Source of the DNA: UMGS1590 sp900552455
GTDB lineage: Bacteria > Bacillota > Peptococcia > Peptococcales > Peptococcaceae
DNA: 64,000 nt
Reading direction: 5' to 3'
NCBI GenBank assembly: GCA_963931105.1
Contig: OZ007004.1
Span: 1,860,001 to 1,924,000 of the forward strand
A program made the translations under genes and the position numbers. A model generated the notes under the pieces. That model saw only the letters and a program-made list of their open reading frames with translations. It was not told the origin of the DNA and made no database searches. This document shows, in pieces, positions 52,369 through 61,084 of the stretch; position 1 is the first letter of the stretch; each line of letters opens with the position of its first letter.

Positions 52369-55300
52369 ATGATGAAACGAAAATTATTGGCAATTCTGCT
52401 CAGCCTGGCGATGCTGTTTACGCTGCTGCCGCCAAGCGCAGCGCTCGCGGCGACGAATGACAATGAGATCATTGTCGGCGGGGTTACGCTCACGGGCTCG
52501 GCGGGTTCTCTTGCTAGTGCAAAAACAGATGCGCAAGGCAATGTTACACTTTGTGATTTTAGTGATGAGGACTGGAACATTCGATGGGATGGCGACTATC
52601 TGACGCTTCGTGGTGCGACGATCAAAGGGGCGGAAGTGGCCGATCATACGATGGCTTGTGTATATGCTACCCACGGCTATTATGTTCGGCTGAGCGGGGA
52701 CAATGAGCTGAATATGTATAATCTGAATAATTATGAAGGGGATGCTTACACCTATGGCCTTTACGCAGAAAATGGCGACATTACGATTATTGAGCTCAGC
52801 TCAGATAGTTCAGGTTCTCTGAAGCATACTGGTTCTGGTGCCTATGCTTCGGCGACGGCGCCGGGCAGTCCGTCGAGTGATGCTGTGCGGGTGATCAGCG
52901 CAGCGGTTTATGTGAAAGATGGCAATGTCGACATCAAAGGTGGTACGTTGGATCTGGCAGGGGGACGGGCGTCCACTCAAGCGGGGAGTTATTCTACGCT
53001 TGATCTTGATCTGGAAAGTTATGGCATTTGCGTGGACATTAATAAGAAAATTGGCAGTGTCAATATTTCTGGTGGCAGTGTTACTGCAAAGGGTGGTGAA
53101 ACGAATAACAAGTCTTCCGATTCGGCACAATTATTTAGTGCAGGCATTCGCGCACCTGAATTGAATATCACTGGCGGTGAGGTTACAGCCAGCACTTCGC
53201 AGACAGGAAGCGACTATTATAACGGCGTCATGGCCGATGGTGGCATCACCATCACGCCAAAGAACAATAAATCCATCCTCTGGGAGATTGGTGACAATGC
53301 GTCTACGATCACTTCTACAGATACGGTGGTTGCTGGCGATGGAGCGACGAAAGTTGGCACTAGAGCAAGATATTTCCACAGCCAGGAAGCGGATTATGTC
53401 GCTGTGAAAAGTGTAACACTTGAACCTTCCACGCTGGCCCTCGATGTTGATGAAACGCATCAGCTGACAGCGAGCGTTTCGCCAGACAACGCCACCGAGA
53501 AAACGGTGACCTGGGCGAGCAGCAACGACAAAGTTGCGACGGTGGACAGCAGTGGTAACGTTAAAGCTGTTGGCGCCGGAGAAGCGACGATCGCAGCGAC
53601 GGCTGGTGGGAAATCTGCATCCTGCGTGGTGACGGTGACAAGTCCTGTTACATCCATATCGGTGTCTCAGGTGCAAGCGTCACTGAAGACGAGGGAAGAC
53701 ACGGAGCTTACCGCTACGGTGCAACCGAGTTCTGGCGAGATTGAATGGATCAGTAGCAATCCAGATGTTGCGACAGTAGTAAAAAGCAAAGATGATGTGA
53801 TCAATACTATTTCCAACAGTAAAACATGTTACGCCAAAGTGACGGCTGTTAGTCCCGGAACTGCAAAGATCACTGCAAAAGCAAAGGACGATAATAGATT
53901 AGAAGCGTCCTGTACAGTGACGGTGACGCAACCAGTCACGGGAATAACGCTGGATACGGAAAATCTGACGCTTCCGTTAATCAACACGTACACATTGTCT
54001 GCAACGGTTCAACCGGAAAATGCGTCTGACAAATCTCTGGAATGGACGAGCAGTAATGAAAATGTTGCAAAAGTAGATGAAAATGGCAAGGTTACAGCCA
54101 TTGGGGTTGGCGAAGCGACAATCACTGCGACAGCAAAAGATGGTAGTGGCGTAGAGGCGTCCTGCAAGGTGACAGTGCCGCCTCAATTGGTGACGAGGAT
54201 AATTTTGGATAAGACTGACATAACGCTTACGCCGGGAGAAATGGATTCTCTTATTGCCAAAGTTTCTCCGGTACTTGCAACCAATGGAGAGGTGACATGG
54301 AGCAGCAGTGATGAGAACGTTGCTACAGTAAAACACATAAATACTGAGTCGACATTGATCAGTTTAGAACATGAAGGAAAAATCACCGCTGTTGGACCTG
54401 GCACAGCGACGATCACTGTGGCGGCAAAAGATGGCAGTGGGAAAACTGCTACTTGTAAGATAACCGTCTATGAAAAAACCTCGATCACCGCTCAGCCGCA
54501 AGATGCTGAAGTGACAGAGGGTGAACCAGCGACCTTTAGCGTGGAAGCCAGCGGCAGTGAGCCGCTGACCTATCAGTGGCTGGAAAGTACAGATAATGGC
54601 CAGACTTGGACAGCCATTGATGACGCAACGAGCGCGAAGTATCAGATCGCTGCGACCACCTTGGAGATGAGCGGCCGACAGTATCAGTGCATCGTGACAG
54701 GTGCTGGTGGTATTGTGACCAGTGACGCCGCGACGCTGACGGTCAATCCTGCGCTTTACACGGTGACTGTGGAAACCGATGGCAACGGAACGGCGTCGGC
54801 ATCGTCAGCTTCTGCGACTGCGGGAACGATGATCAGCCTGAGTGCTGCGCCTGCAGGAGGTTTTCATTTCGAGCGCTGGGAAGTGGTGTCTGGCAGCGTG
54901 ACGATCGCAGACAACGCATTCACGATGCCGGCAGAAAATGTGACGATCCGGGCGATCTTTGAACAGGACCCGCCAGTCATTCCATCCACGCCAAGCGAAC
55001 CGTCTGAACCAGAAGGCCCAGCCACCGATGGTTCTGAAGGATGGACGGATATCCAAGACGAGATCACTGACGCCGACGACGGCGACGCGCTCGCCATCGA
55101 TATGAACGGCACGACGGAAGTGCCGAAAGAAATCTTTGAAGCCGTCGCAGGTAAGGATGTCGACGTGACGTTTGAATTGGAAGACGGCGTGAGCTGGACG
55201 GTCAACGGCACGGATATTCCAACGGATGCCGACCTTAACGATCTTGATCTCGGCGTGACGATGGATTCTGACGGCATTCCTGTGAATGTGATCAACACCA

Positions 55301-56106
55301 TCACCGGCGAGCGCGACAGCGTGCAGATGACCCTTGCTCACGACGGCGAATTTGGTTTCACAATGACGCTCTCCGCGCCGCTCGGTAAAGAGAACGCTGG
55401 TTACTGGGCGAACCTCTATCATTACGATGAGGACGCCGAAGCCATGAGCTTTGAAGTAGCGGCAGAGATTGACGACGACGGAAACGTCAAGCTGCCAATG
55501 AGCCATGCGTCGCAGTACGCCATCGTCATTGACGACCACAGTCACGCAGCAGAAGAACCAGCTGATCTGCCGTTCACCGATGTGAACGACGACGACTGGT
55601 TCTCCGATGTGGTGCGCTACGTTTACGAGCAGGGTCTGATGACCGGCACCAGCGACAGAGAATTTTCGCCAAACCTGACGACCACACGCGGCATGATCGT
55701 CTCCATCTTCAACCGTCTGGAAGGCGGACCAACTGCTGAGGCAGCAGGGTTCACCGACGTTGCCGACGGCGACTGGTACGCAGACGCTGTGAACTGGGCA
55801 GCGAGCGAAGGAATCGTCGCAGGATATGAAGATCAAACCTTCCGACCAAACGATCCGATTACCCGCGAGCAGCTGGCAGCGATGCTGATGAACTATGCCG
55901 CCTGGAAAGGCGAAGACGTGAGCGCCCGCGCAGATCTCTCCAGCTACAACGACGTCGCCAGCGTCAGCAGCTGGGCAGCGGAAACTGTGCAATGGGCTGT
56001 CGCTGAAGGATTGATCAGTGGCATGCCGGGCAATCTCCTCGAACCACAGAGAAGCGCCACCCGCGCTCAGGTGGCAGCGATTCTCGAGCGATTTCTTGAG
56101 CAGTAA
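52369..56106 (+). CDS. SLH-anchored surface protein with four BIG2 domains
   Basis: A 1245-residue secreted protein, the sister of the 48680 product. Signal peptide about 1-28; a beta-helix-like carbohydrate-binding segment about 30-335. Four consecutive BIG2 domains follow (about 345-700; motif TLxxxxSxPxNATxKxVTWxSSNxxVATVxxxGxVxAVGxGxATI). An Ig-like domain (about 703-794), a divergent InlB-type repeat (about 794-866; GGFHFERWEV) and a short Pro/Ser linker come next. The last 364 residues are nearly identical to the sister protein: the segment of about 180 residues and three SLH domains. The start is 52369 or 52372 behind AAGGAAG. No promoter was recognised after the preceding terminator, so expression may depend on readthrough or an atypical promoter. 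Confidence 0.9.
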   Translation: MMKRKLLAILLSLAMLFTLLPPSAALAATNDNEIIVGGVTLTGSAGSLASAKTDAQGNVTLCDFSDEDWNIRWDGDYLTLRGATIKGAEVADHTMACVYATHGYYVRLSGDNELNMYNLNNYEGDAYTYGLYAENGDITIIELSSDSSGSLKHTGSGAYASATAPGSPSSDAVRVISAAVYVKDGNVDIKGGTLDLAGGRASTQAGSYSTLDLDLESYGICVDINKKIGSVNISGGSVTAKGGETNNKSSDSAQLFSAGIRAPELNITGGEVTASTSQTGSDYYNGVMADGGITITPKNNKSILWEIGDNASTITSTDTVVAGDGATKVGTRARYFHSQEADYVAVKSVTLEPSTLALDVDETHQLTASVSPDNATEKTVTWASSNDKVATVDSSGNVKAVGAGEATIAATAGGKSASCVVTVTSPVTSISVSQVQASLKTREDTELTATVQPSSGEIEWISSNPDVATVVKSKDDVINTISNSKTCYAKVTAVSPGTAKITAKAKDDNRLEASCTVTVTQPVTGITLDTENLTLPLINTYTLSATVQPENASDKSLEWTSSNENVAKVDENGKVTAIGVGEATITATAKDGSGVEASCKVTVPPQLVTRIILDKTDITLTPGEMDSLIAKVSPVLATNGEVTWSSSDENVATVKHINTESTLISLEHEGKITAVGPGTATITVAAKDGSGKTATCKITVYEKTSITAQPQDAEVTEGEPATFSVEASGSEPLTYQWLESTDNGQTWTAIDDATSAKYQIAATTLEMSGRQYQCIVTGAGGIVTSDAATLTVNPALYTVTVETDGNGTASASSASATAGTMISLSAAPAGGFHFERWEVVSGSVTIADNAFTMPAENVTIRAIFEQDPPVIPSTPSEPSEPEGPATDGSEGWTDIQDEITDADDGDALAIDMNGTTEVPKEIFEAVAGKDVDVTFELEDGVSWTVNGTDIPTDADLNDLDLGVTMDSDGIPVNVINTITGERDSVQMTLAHDGEFGFTMTLSAPLGKENAGYWANLYHYDEDAEAMSFEVAAEIDDDGNVKLPMSHASQYAIVIDDHSHAAEEPADLPFTDVNDDDWFSDVVRYVYEQGLMTGTSDREFSPNLTTTRGMIVSIFNRLEGGPTAEAAGFTDVADGDWYADAVNWAASEGIVAGYEDQTFRPNDPITREQLAAMLMNYAAWKGEDVSARADLSSYNDVASVSSWAAETVQWAVAEGLISGMPGNLLEPQRSATRAQVAAILERFLEQ
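55014..56106 (+). repeat. 1.09-kb direct repeat, copy 2 (SLH-coding C-terminus)
   Basis: Second copy of the repeat at 51178-52270. The upstream parts of the two genes are much more diverged, apart from the signal-peptide codons. Confidence 0.92.
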
Positions 56107-56113
56107 ATAATAC

Positions 56114-56152
56114 GCGGCGGCTCTGCGAATGATCGTGGAGCTGCCGCTGTTT
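56114..56152 (+). terminator. Terminator of the second large SLH gene
   Basis: GCGGCGGCTC (56114-56123) pairs with GAGCTGCCGC (56138-56147) with one mismatch, followed by TGTTTTA. Confidence 0.75.
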
Positions 56153-56165
56153 TATGGGAAAATGC

Positions 56166-56194
56166 TTGCGCAACGAGGACGAGACGTATATACT
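56166..56194 (+). promoter_or_regulatory. Promoter of the mazEF-type operon
   Basis: TTGCGC (56166-56171), a 17-base spacer and TATACT (56189-56194). Confidence 0.75.
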
Positions 56195-56204
56195 AAGTAT
56201 ATAC
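56186..56204. promoter_or_regulatory. Double palindromic operator of the mazEF-type operon
   Basis: GTATATAC (56186-56193), TAA, GTATATAC (56197-56204). Each half is a palindrome and the whole is nearly symmetric. It covers the -10 box, so binding of the AbrB-fold antitoxin there would block transcription. The protein-site link is inferred. Confidence 0.75.
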
Positions 56205-56224
56205 GATGAGAGGAGGCGATGAGC

Positions 56225-56464
56225 ATGTCGGTGACGATTCAAAAATGGGGCAATAGCCAGGGCATCCGTATTCCAAAAGCGATTGTTGAGGAGCTGCGTT
56301 GGCGGGAAAACGAATCACTTGCGATGCGTGCCCAGGATGGTAAACTGATCATTGAGCCGGAAGCAAAGCGAAAAAATATCAAGGAGCTGTTTGCAGATTT
56401 TGATGGGAATTATTCGCCTGTGGAGATTGACTGGGGAGATCCTGTGGGGGATGAATTATGGTAA
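56225..56464 (+). CDS. mazE: MazE-type antitoxin (AbrB fold)
   Basis: A 79-residue antitoxin. The SpoVT/AbrB DNA-binding domain is at the N-terminus (VTIQKWGNSQGIRIPKAIVEEL, with LIIEPEAK at the end of the swapped hairpin). The acidic C-terminal tail (DFDGNYSPVEIDWGDPVGDELW) is the part expected to wrap around the toxin. The start at 56225 is eight bases from AGGAGG; the in-frame ATG at 56219 is only two bases away and less likely. The toxin gene begins inside its last codons. Autorepression through the palindrome at the promoter is expected. Confidence 0.9.
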   Translation: MSVTIQKWGNSQGIRIPKAIVEELRWRENESLAMRAQDGKLIIEPEAKRKNIKELFADFDGNYSPVEIDWGDPVGDELW

Positions 56465-56790
56465 GGCAAGGCGATATTATTAAGCTGAACTTTAATCCTC
56501 AGGCTGGTCATGAACAGGCGGGCTATCGCCCGGCGCTGGTGATCAGCAATGATTTCTTTAATCAAAAGACGAATCTTACAATAGTTTGTCCGATCACAAA
56601 CACAAACAACAAGTTCCCACTGCATATTCCGTTGGACGACAGAACGGTGACGACGGGTGTTGTTTTGTGTGAGCATGTTAAGGCGCTGGATCTGAATGCG
56701 CGCGCCTATCGTGTCGTCGAGCAGATTCCTGAAGATTTGCTGCGTATGGTGATCGATGTGGTTTTTGCTGAGGTGGAAATCGTAGAATAA
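56458..56790 (+). CDS. mazF: MazF/PemK-type endoribonuclease toxin
   Basis: A 110-residue toxin that would cut mRNA at short specific sequences. The family signature is complete: VRQGDIIKLNFNPQAGHEQAGYRPALVIS at the N-terminus with the catalytic Arg, VCPITNTNNKFPLHIPL with the conserved Thr/Ser, and GVVLCEHVKALDLNAR in the C-terminal half. It starts in the last codons of mazE, ensuring coupled translation. The cleavage specificity cannot be read from sequence. Confidence 0.92.
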   Translation: MVRQGDIIKLNFNPQAGHEQAGYRPALVISNDFFNQKTNLTIVCPITNTNNKFPLHIPLDDRTVTTGVVLCEHVKALDLNARAYRVVEQIPEDLLRMVIDVVFAEVEIVE

Positions 56791-56795
56791 CAAGC

Positions 56796-56851
56796 AAACG
56801 CCCTGGCGTTCGTTCTTCGCGAGAAACGAAGGACGCGCGCTGGGGCGTTTT
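56796..56851. terminator. Terminator between mazF and the convergent sirtuin gene
   Basis: AAACGCCC (56796-56803) pairs with GGGCGTTT (56843-56850), and additional inner pairing lies inside, followed by T. It can serve both strands. Confidence 0.7.
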
Positions 56852-56854
56852 GTG

Positions 56855-57562
56855 TTATAATAGGGCGGTGCTGATGCGGTCGTGGATGACGAGCTCGGCG
56901 TTGGCATCCTGCGGCGTGGCGCCCTTGTTGATGACGACGAGGTGCTTGCCCTTGAAGTAGTAGATGAGGCCGGCGGCTGGATACACGGCCAGAGAGGTGC
57001 CGGCGATGATGAGGCAGTCTGCCTGCTGGATCTCGCGCAGGGCGCCTTCGAGAACATCCTGGTCGAGGGCTTCTTCGTAGAGGACGACGTCGGGCTTGAC
57101 GATGCCGCCATCTTCGGGGCAGCGGGGAATGCCGGTGGTTTTTTTGACGAAGTCAAGGTCGTAAAAGCGGCCGCAGGTCATGCAGTAGTTGCGCATGACG
57201 GAGCCGTGGAGCTCGTAGACTTTTTTGCTGCCGGCGAGCTGGTGCAGGCCGTCGATGTTCTGAGTGATGATGGCGGAGAGTTTTCCCTCGCGTTCCATCT
57301 CGGCGAGCTTTAGATGCACGGCGCTGGGGCCGTCGTTTGGCGCGATCATTTTGGTGCGGTAGAATTCGAAAAATTCCTCGGTGTGGCTGTCGAAAAAGCT
57401 GCGGCTGAGCATGGTCTCAGGATCGTATTTGAATCCTTTTTGATGGTAGAGGCCGTCTTTGCTGCGAAAATCGGGGATGCCGCTTTCGGTGGAAACGCCG
57501 GCACCGCCGAAGAAGACGATTGCGTTGGAATCGTCGATGATTTGTTTTAACTGTTCATTCAT
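56855..57562 (-). CDS. cobB: NAD-dependent protein deacylase, sirtuin (CobB/Sir2)
   Basis: Removes acyl groups from lysines using NAD. Sirtuin motifs are clear: FFGGAGVSTESGIPDFRS at the N-terminus, ITQNIDGLHQLAGSKKVYELHG with the catalytic His (about residue 115), and AGTSLAVYPAAGLIYYFKG. The zinc module has CMTC followed by RCPEDGG, so the fourth cysteine of the usual C-x2-C, C-x2-C set is replaced by Asp. The start at 57562 (MNEQLKQIID) lies eight bases from AGAGG; a GTG nine bases earlier is less likely. The length is 235 residues. It diverges from trmL and has no obvious acetyl-CoA synthetase neighbour. Confidence 0.92.
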   Translation of the reverse strand: MNEQLKQIIDDSNAIVFFGGAGVSTESGIPDFRSKDGLYHQKGFKYDPETMLSRSFFDSHTEEFFEFYRTKMIAPNDGPSAVHLKLAEMEREGKLSAIITQNIDGLHQLAGSKKVYELHGSVMRNYCMTCGRFYDLDFVKKTTGIPRCPEDGGIVKPDVVLYEEALDQDVLEGALREIQQADCLIIAGTSLAVYPAAGLIYYFKGKHLVVINKGATPQDANAELVIHDRISTALL

Positions 57563-57640
57563 TGTGATCACCTCTTGTCTCTATTTTATCGCAGAGACGG
57601 ACGGTTTGCACGATGATTTCCAGATAAAGGAGAGATTCTT

Positions 57641-58108
57641 TTGTTAAATATTGTATTGTACCAGCCGCGCATTCCGCAGAACACGGGAAATGTGGCGCGG
57701 AGCTGTTTTGTCACTGGCAGTCGGCTGCATCTGGTGGGCCCGATGGGATTTCGCATTGACGAAGCGAAGCTGCGCCGGGCGGGGCTGACGTACTGGCACC
57801 AGACGGACATTGTGACCTACGAGAGCTGGGAGGAATTTCTGGAGAAAAATGCCGGCAGCCGCATGATCCTGATGACGAGCCACGCGACGAAGCTGCATTC
57901 GCAGTTTCAGTTTGAGGACGGCGACTACATCGTGTTTGGCCGCGAGGACGCTGGTGTGCCGGATGCGGTGCACGCGCAGTTTGGCGAGCGTCAGTTTCGC
58001 ATTCCGATGATCCCGAGCGAGGAGGCGCGCTGTTTCAATCTGGCGACGAGCGTGGGGATCGTGCTGATGGAAGCGGAGCGTCAGCTCGGCTATCCGGGGC
58101 TGGTGTGA
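57641..58108 (+). CDS. trmL: tRNA (cytidine(34)-2'-O)-methyltransferase
   Basis: A SPOUT-family enzyme methylating the wobble nucleotide of certain leucine tRNAs. The 155-residue length and motifs are those of TrmL/YibK: VLYQPRIPQNTGNVARSC at the N-terminus, VFGREDAGVPD in the middle and RIPMIPSEEARCFNLATSVGIVL in the knot. The start is TTG at 57641 behind AAGGAGA; no ATG fits as well. It is followed 12 bases later by a hydrolase gene. Confidence 0.93.
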   Translation: MLNIVLYQPRIPQNTGNVARSCFVTGSRLHLVGPMGFRIDEAKLRRAGLTYWHQTDIVTYESWEEFLEKNAGSRMILMTSHATKLHSQFQFEDGDYIVFGREDAGVPDAVHAQFGERQFRIPMIPSEEARCFNLATSVGIVLMEAERQLGYPGLV

Positions 58109-58120
58109 GGGGGACGAGAA

Positions 58121-58861
58121 ATGATCACGACCTGCGAAAAAATTGTCGCGGATATTCCCTGCTTTGAGATCGCAGAAGCGGACGAAGAACCGCTGGTGGA
58201 GCTTTTGCTTTATCATGGCTGGGGATCGAACGCGAAGAAGCAGCGCTTTCGCGGACAGATTTTGGCGGCGTTTGGTTATCGGGTGATCGTGCCGGAGATC
58301 TCCGGTCACGGCGTGCGCGGTGCGCTGGCGTACGACGGCCCGCAGGCGGCGCTGGATTTTCAGCGCGTGCTTTTGCAGAGCGTCGGCGAATGTGTCGAGC
58401 TGGCGCAGGCGGTGTTTCATCCTGGGCGGGCGCATTTTCTCGTGGGGCATTCGCTGGGCGGGATGATCGCGCTCGGCGCGCTTACGCCGCTGGCGCGAGC
58501 GTTGAACGGCGTGGTCGCGATGAACAGCACGGCGAACTGGGCAGATGCCACAGCGTCGCTGGCGGGCGTTTTTCGCGACGGTGGCGCGACGCTTGATGCG
58601 CTGGCTTCTGACGAGGGCGAAAAGCTGCGGTCGGCGCTGTGCGCGTTTGATCCGGCGCAGTGGTCGGCGCGCGGGATCACGACGCCGGTGCTCCTGACAA
58701 ACGGCAGTCTGGATCAGACGCTGCCGGCGTCGCTGAACGCCGATTTTCTGACGCAGCAGCAGCTTCCTCAGGTGCGCCAGGTGGTGATCGAGGATGCGGG
58801 TCATGTTGTCACGGACAGCGCCTTGCGCGAGGTGGTGGCGTTTATCGAGAGTCATCGATAA
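58121..58861 (+). CDS. Alpha/beta-fold hydrolase
   Basis: A 246-residue serine hydrolase of unknown substrate. The oxyanion-side motif LLYHGWGSNAKKQRFRGQ is near residue 30. The nucleophile elbow is VGHSLGGMIALG (Ser at about residue 110), the acid is in NGSLDQTLP and the catalytic His is in EDAGHVVTD near the C-terminus. No signal peptide is present, so it is cytoplasmic. GGGGAC upstream is a weak ribosome binding site. It may be an esterase or a general peptidase-like hydrolase; context gives no substrate. Confidence 0.85.
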   Translation: MITTCEKIVADIPCFEIAEADEEPLVELLLYHGWGSNAKKQRFRGQILAAFGYRVIVPEISGHGVRGALAYDGPQAALDFQRVLLQSVGECVELAQAVFHPGRAHFLVGHSLGGMIALGALTPLARALNGVVAMNSTANWADATASLAGVFRDGGATLDALASDEGEKLRSALCAFDPAQWSARGITTPVLLTNGSLDQTLPASLNADFLTQQQLPQVRQVVIEDAGHVVTDSALREVVAFIESHR

Positions 58862-58903
58862 ATTTTTTCATGGGAGGGAATACAGCAAATTCTCTGCAAT
58901 TGG

Positions 58904-58932
58904 TTGACAATTGTCCGCGCCTGTGATACCGT
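58904..58932 (+). promoter_or_regulatory. Promoter of the dapB-asd transcript
   Basis: TTGACA (58904-58909), a 17-base spacer and TACCGT (58927-58932) preceded by TG (extended -10). The start would lie about 20 bases before the riboswitch. Confidence 0.75.
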
Positions 58933-58956
58933 AAAGTGTAACCAAATGATCAGTCT

Positions 58957-59192
58957 AAGGCAATGCAGAGGCGCGGGTACGAAGAACGAGCGGCGGAGAT
59001 GAAAAAGCATCGAGGATACCGTTTGGCAGGCGTGGCCGCCGAAGCTGGGCGTAACTTTTTTTGCGTGCGGCTGGATCTGAACTCAATAGGTTTAGGGCTG
59101 TCGGCGGCAGAAGCCGTCGTTGTGCTGTATGCTTGGCGTTTATTCAGAGTTTTGCATGTCCACAGGTCTCATCATGGTCCTGTGGCTTTTTT
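58957..59192 (+). promoter_or_regulatory. Lysine riboswitch (L box) with terminator
   Basis: The conserved L-box elements occur in order. AGAGGCGCG is at 58967-58975, GCCGCCGAAGC is near 59028-59046, GGCTGGATCTG comes later, and GGGCTGTC is at about 59096. The closing stem joins GCAATGCAG near 58960 to CTGTATGC near 59125. A perfect CCACAGG/CCTGTGG hairpin with T-run (59160-59192) forms the expression platform. Lysine binding should favour this terminator and lower dapB-asd expression. It is one of the clearest regulatory sites in the window. Confidence 0.92.
59160..59192 (+). terminator. Riboswitch expression-platform terminator
   Basis: A 7-bp stem (59160-59166 with 59179-59185) followed by C and six T. 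Confidence 0.9.
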
Positions 59193-59240
59193 GTAGAGAC
59201 TTCTTTGGTGAAAAATGAATCCATAAGGAGGACGATTATC

Positions 59241-60035
59241 ATGGAAACCATTCGCGTAGGTGTTGTCGGTGCGACCGGTAAGATGGGCCGCGAGATCTTG
59301 AAGGCGGTGACGAACGATCCTGCCACAGAGGTGATTTTCGGCGTGGGTCTTGTTGACGAACCGACAACGATCACTGTAGAAGGGCGCGAGATCCCTGTGA
59401 CGGCGGATCTCGACGCGGCGCTCAGCGCAAACGATGTCGATGTTGTCATCGATTTCACGAACGCCGACGCCTTCCGCCAGAATGCGAGCGTGACGCTCGC
59501 GCACGGCGTGCATCTCGTGAGCGGGACCACGGGTCTCAAGCACGAGGAGCTGGAAAAATGGGGCGAAGAAGCGGCTGCCCAGGGCAAATGCTTCTTCTAT
59601 GCAGCGAATTTCGCCATCGGCGCTGTGCTGATGATGCGCTTCGCCGAGGAAGCTGCGAAGTTTATGCCAGAGGTGGAGATCATCGAGCTGCACCACGATC
59701 AGAAAAAAGACGCGCCATCGGGCACCGCTGTCGCCACTGCCCAGCGCATCGCCAAGGTGCGAGAAGCCCACGAGCAGGGCTTGCCTGGCGAAGTGGAAAC
59801 CCTCGCCGGTGCGCGCGGCGCGAATGTAGAAGGCATGCACATCCACAGCGTGCGTTTGCCAGGCTACAACGCGCATCAGGAAGTGATCTTCGGCGGCCTC
59901 GGCCAGACGCTGACGATCCGCCACGATTCGATCAACCGCGAATCCTTCATGCCGGGCATTCTCTTTGCGACGAAGCGCGTCGCTGGGCGCGTTGGCCTGG
60001 TGGAAGGGCTCGACACCATCATGTTTGAAGACTGA
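59241..60035 (+). CDS. dapB: 4-hydroxy-tetrahydrodipicolinate reductase
   Basis: A step of the diaminopimelate/lysine pathway, using NAD(P)H. The dinucleotide-binding motif GVVGATGKMGREI opens the protein. VVIDFTNADAF, LVSGTTGL and the catalytic EIIELHHDQKKDAPSGTA (about residues 150-168, containing the HHxxKxDAPSGTA signature) follow. The length is 264 residues. The start at 59241 has AAGGAGG upstream; a longer in-frame extension runs back into the riboswitch and is not coding. The lysine riboswitch directly upstream supports the function. Confidence 0.95.
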   Translation: METIRVGVVGATGKMGREILKAVTNDPATEVIFGVGLVDEPTTITVEGREIPVTADLDAALSANDVDVVIDFTNADAFRQNASVTLAHGVHLVSGTTGLKHEELEKWGEEAAAQGKCFFYAANFAIGAVLMMRFAEEAAKFMPEVEIIELHHDQKKDAPSGTAVATAQRIAKVREAHEQGLPGEVETLAGARGANVEGMHIHSVRLPGYNAHQEVIFGGLGQTLTIRHDSINRESFMPGILFATKRVAGRVGLVEGLDTIMFED

Positions 60036-60061
60036 GAAATAAAAAGGAGAGGATATTACCA

Positions 60062-61072
60062 ATGAAAAAATTAAACGTTGCCATCGTCGGTGCGACCGGT
60101 GCTGTCGGTCAGGAACTGCTCAAGGTCATGGATGAGCACAATTTCCCATACGCTGGGCTGAAGCTTTTGGCTACGAAAAACAGCGCCGGCAAGATCATCA
60201 ATTTCCAGGGCAAGGACTACGTTGTTGAAGAAACCACCGCAGATTCCTTCGACGGCGTCGATCTGGCGCTTTTCGCCGGCGGTCCTGCCAGCCGTGAATT
60301 TGGCCGCCTGGCGCAGAGCAAGGGCGTCGTTGTCATCGACAACAGCTCCACCTTCCGTCTCGAACCAGATGTTCCGCTGATCATTCCGGAAGTCAACGGT
60401 CAGGCAGCCAAAGATCACCAGGGCCTTATCGCCAATCCAAACTGCTCCACCATTCTCATGGTCGGCGCGCTCTATCCGCTCTACAAAAAATCTCGTATCG
60501 ATCGCATCGTCGTCAGCACCTATCAGGCTGTCAGCGGCGCCGGCAAAGCAGGCATCAGCGAGCTGACCGAGCAGGCGCGTCAGATTCTCGACGGTGAACC
60601 GATCCATCCGGAAGCTTTCCAGCATCAGATCGCGTTTAACCTCATCCCACACATCGACGTTTGGCAGGAAGAGGATTACACCAAGGAAGAAATGAAGCTT
60701 GTCCACGAGACCCACAAGATCCTCGATGACTACGACATCAAGATTACGCCAACCGCTGTGCGTGTGCCAGTCTTCCGCAGCCACGCCGAATCCATCTACA
60801 TTGAAACGGAAGCGCCAATCTCCGCCGATGAAGCGCGCGAAATTCTCGAAGCCGCGCCACGCATCATCGTGCAGGACGATCCGCACAACAATGTCTATCC
60901 AATGCCAGTAGATACCGCCGACACCGACGACATCTACGTCGGCCGCATCCGCAACGATCTCAACATCGAAAACGGCCTCGCCCTCTGGGTCTGCTTCGAC
61001 CAGATCCGCAAAGGCGCAGCCGCCAATGCCGTCCAGATCGCAGAGCTCCTGCTCGAAAACGACTGGATCTGA
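60062..61072 (+). CDS. asd: Aspartate-semialdehyde dehydrogenase
   Basis: Reduces aspartyl phosphate to the semialdehyde, the branch point to lysine, methionine and threonine. The N-terminal NADP-binding VAIVGATGAVGQELLKV, the catalytic cysteine in ANPNCSTI (about residue 129) and QAVSGAGKAGISEL are as in the family. VRVPVFRSHAESIYIE follows. The length is 336 residues. It lies 26 bases behind dapB with an AAGGAGA site, so it is controlled by the same riboswitch. A long hairpin terminator follows. Confidence 0.95.
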   Translation: MKKLNVAIVGATGAVGQELLKVMDEHNFPYAGLKLLATKNSAGKIINFQGKDYVVEETTADSFDGVDLALFAGGPASREFGRLAQSKGVVVIDNSSTFRLEPDVPLIIPEVNGQAAKDHQGLIANPNCSTILMVGALYPLYKKSRIDRIVVSTYQAVSGAGKAGISELTEQARQILDGEPIHPEAFQHQIAFNLIPHIDVWQEEDYTKEEMKLVHETHKILDDYDIKITPTAVRVPVFRSHAESIYIETEAPISADEAREILEAAPRIIVQDDPHNNVYPMPVDTADTDDIYVGRIRNDLNIENGLALWVCFDQIRKGAAANAVQIAELLLENDWI

Positions 61073-61084
61073 TCGCATAGAAAT

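Noticed and set aside
59061..59240. Upstream extension of dapB into the leader
   Set aside because: The in-frame extension lies in the lysine riboswitch and its terminator, and the real start has an ideal ribosome binding site.
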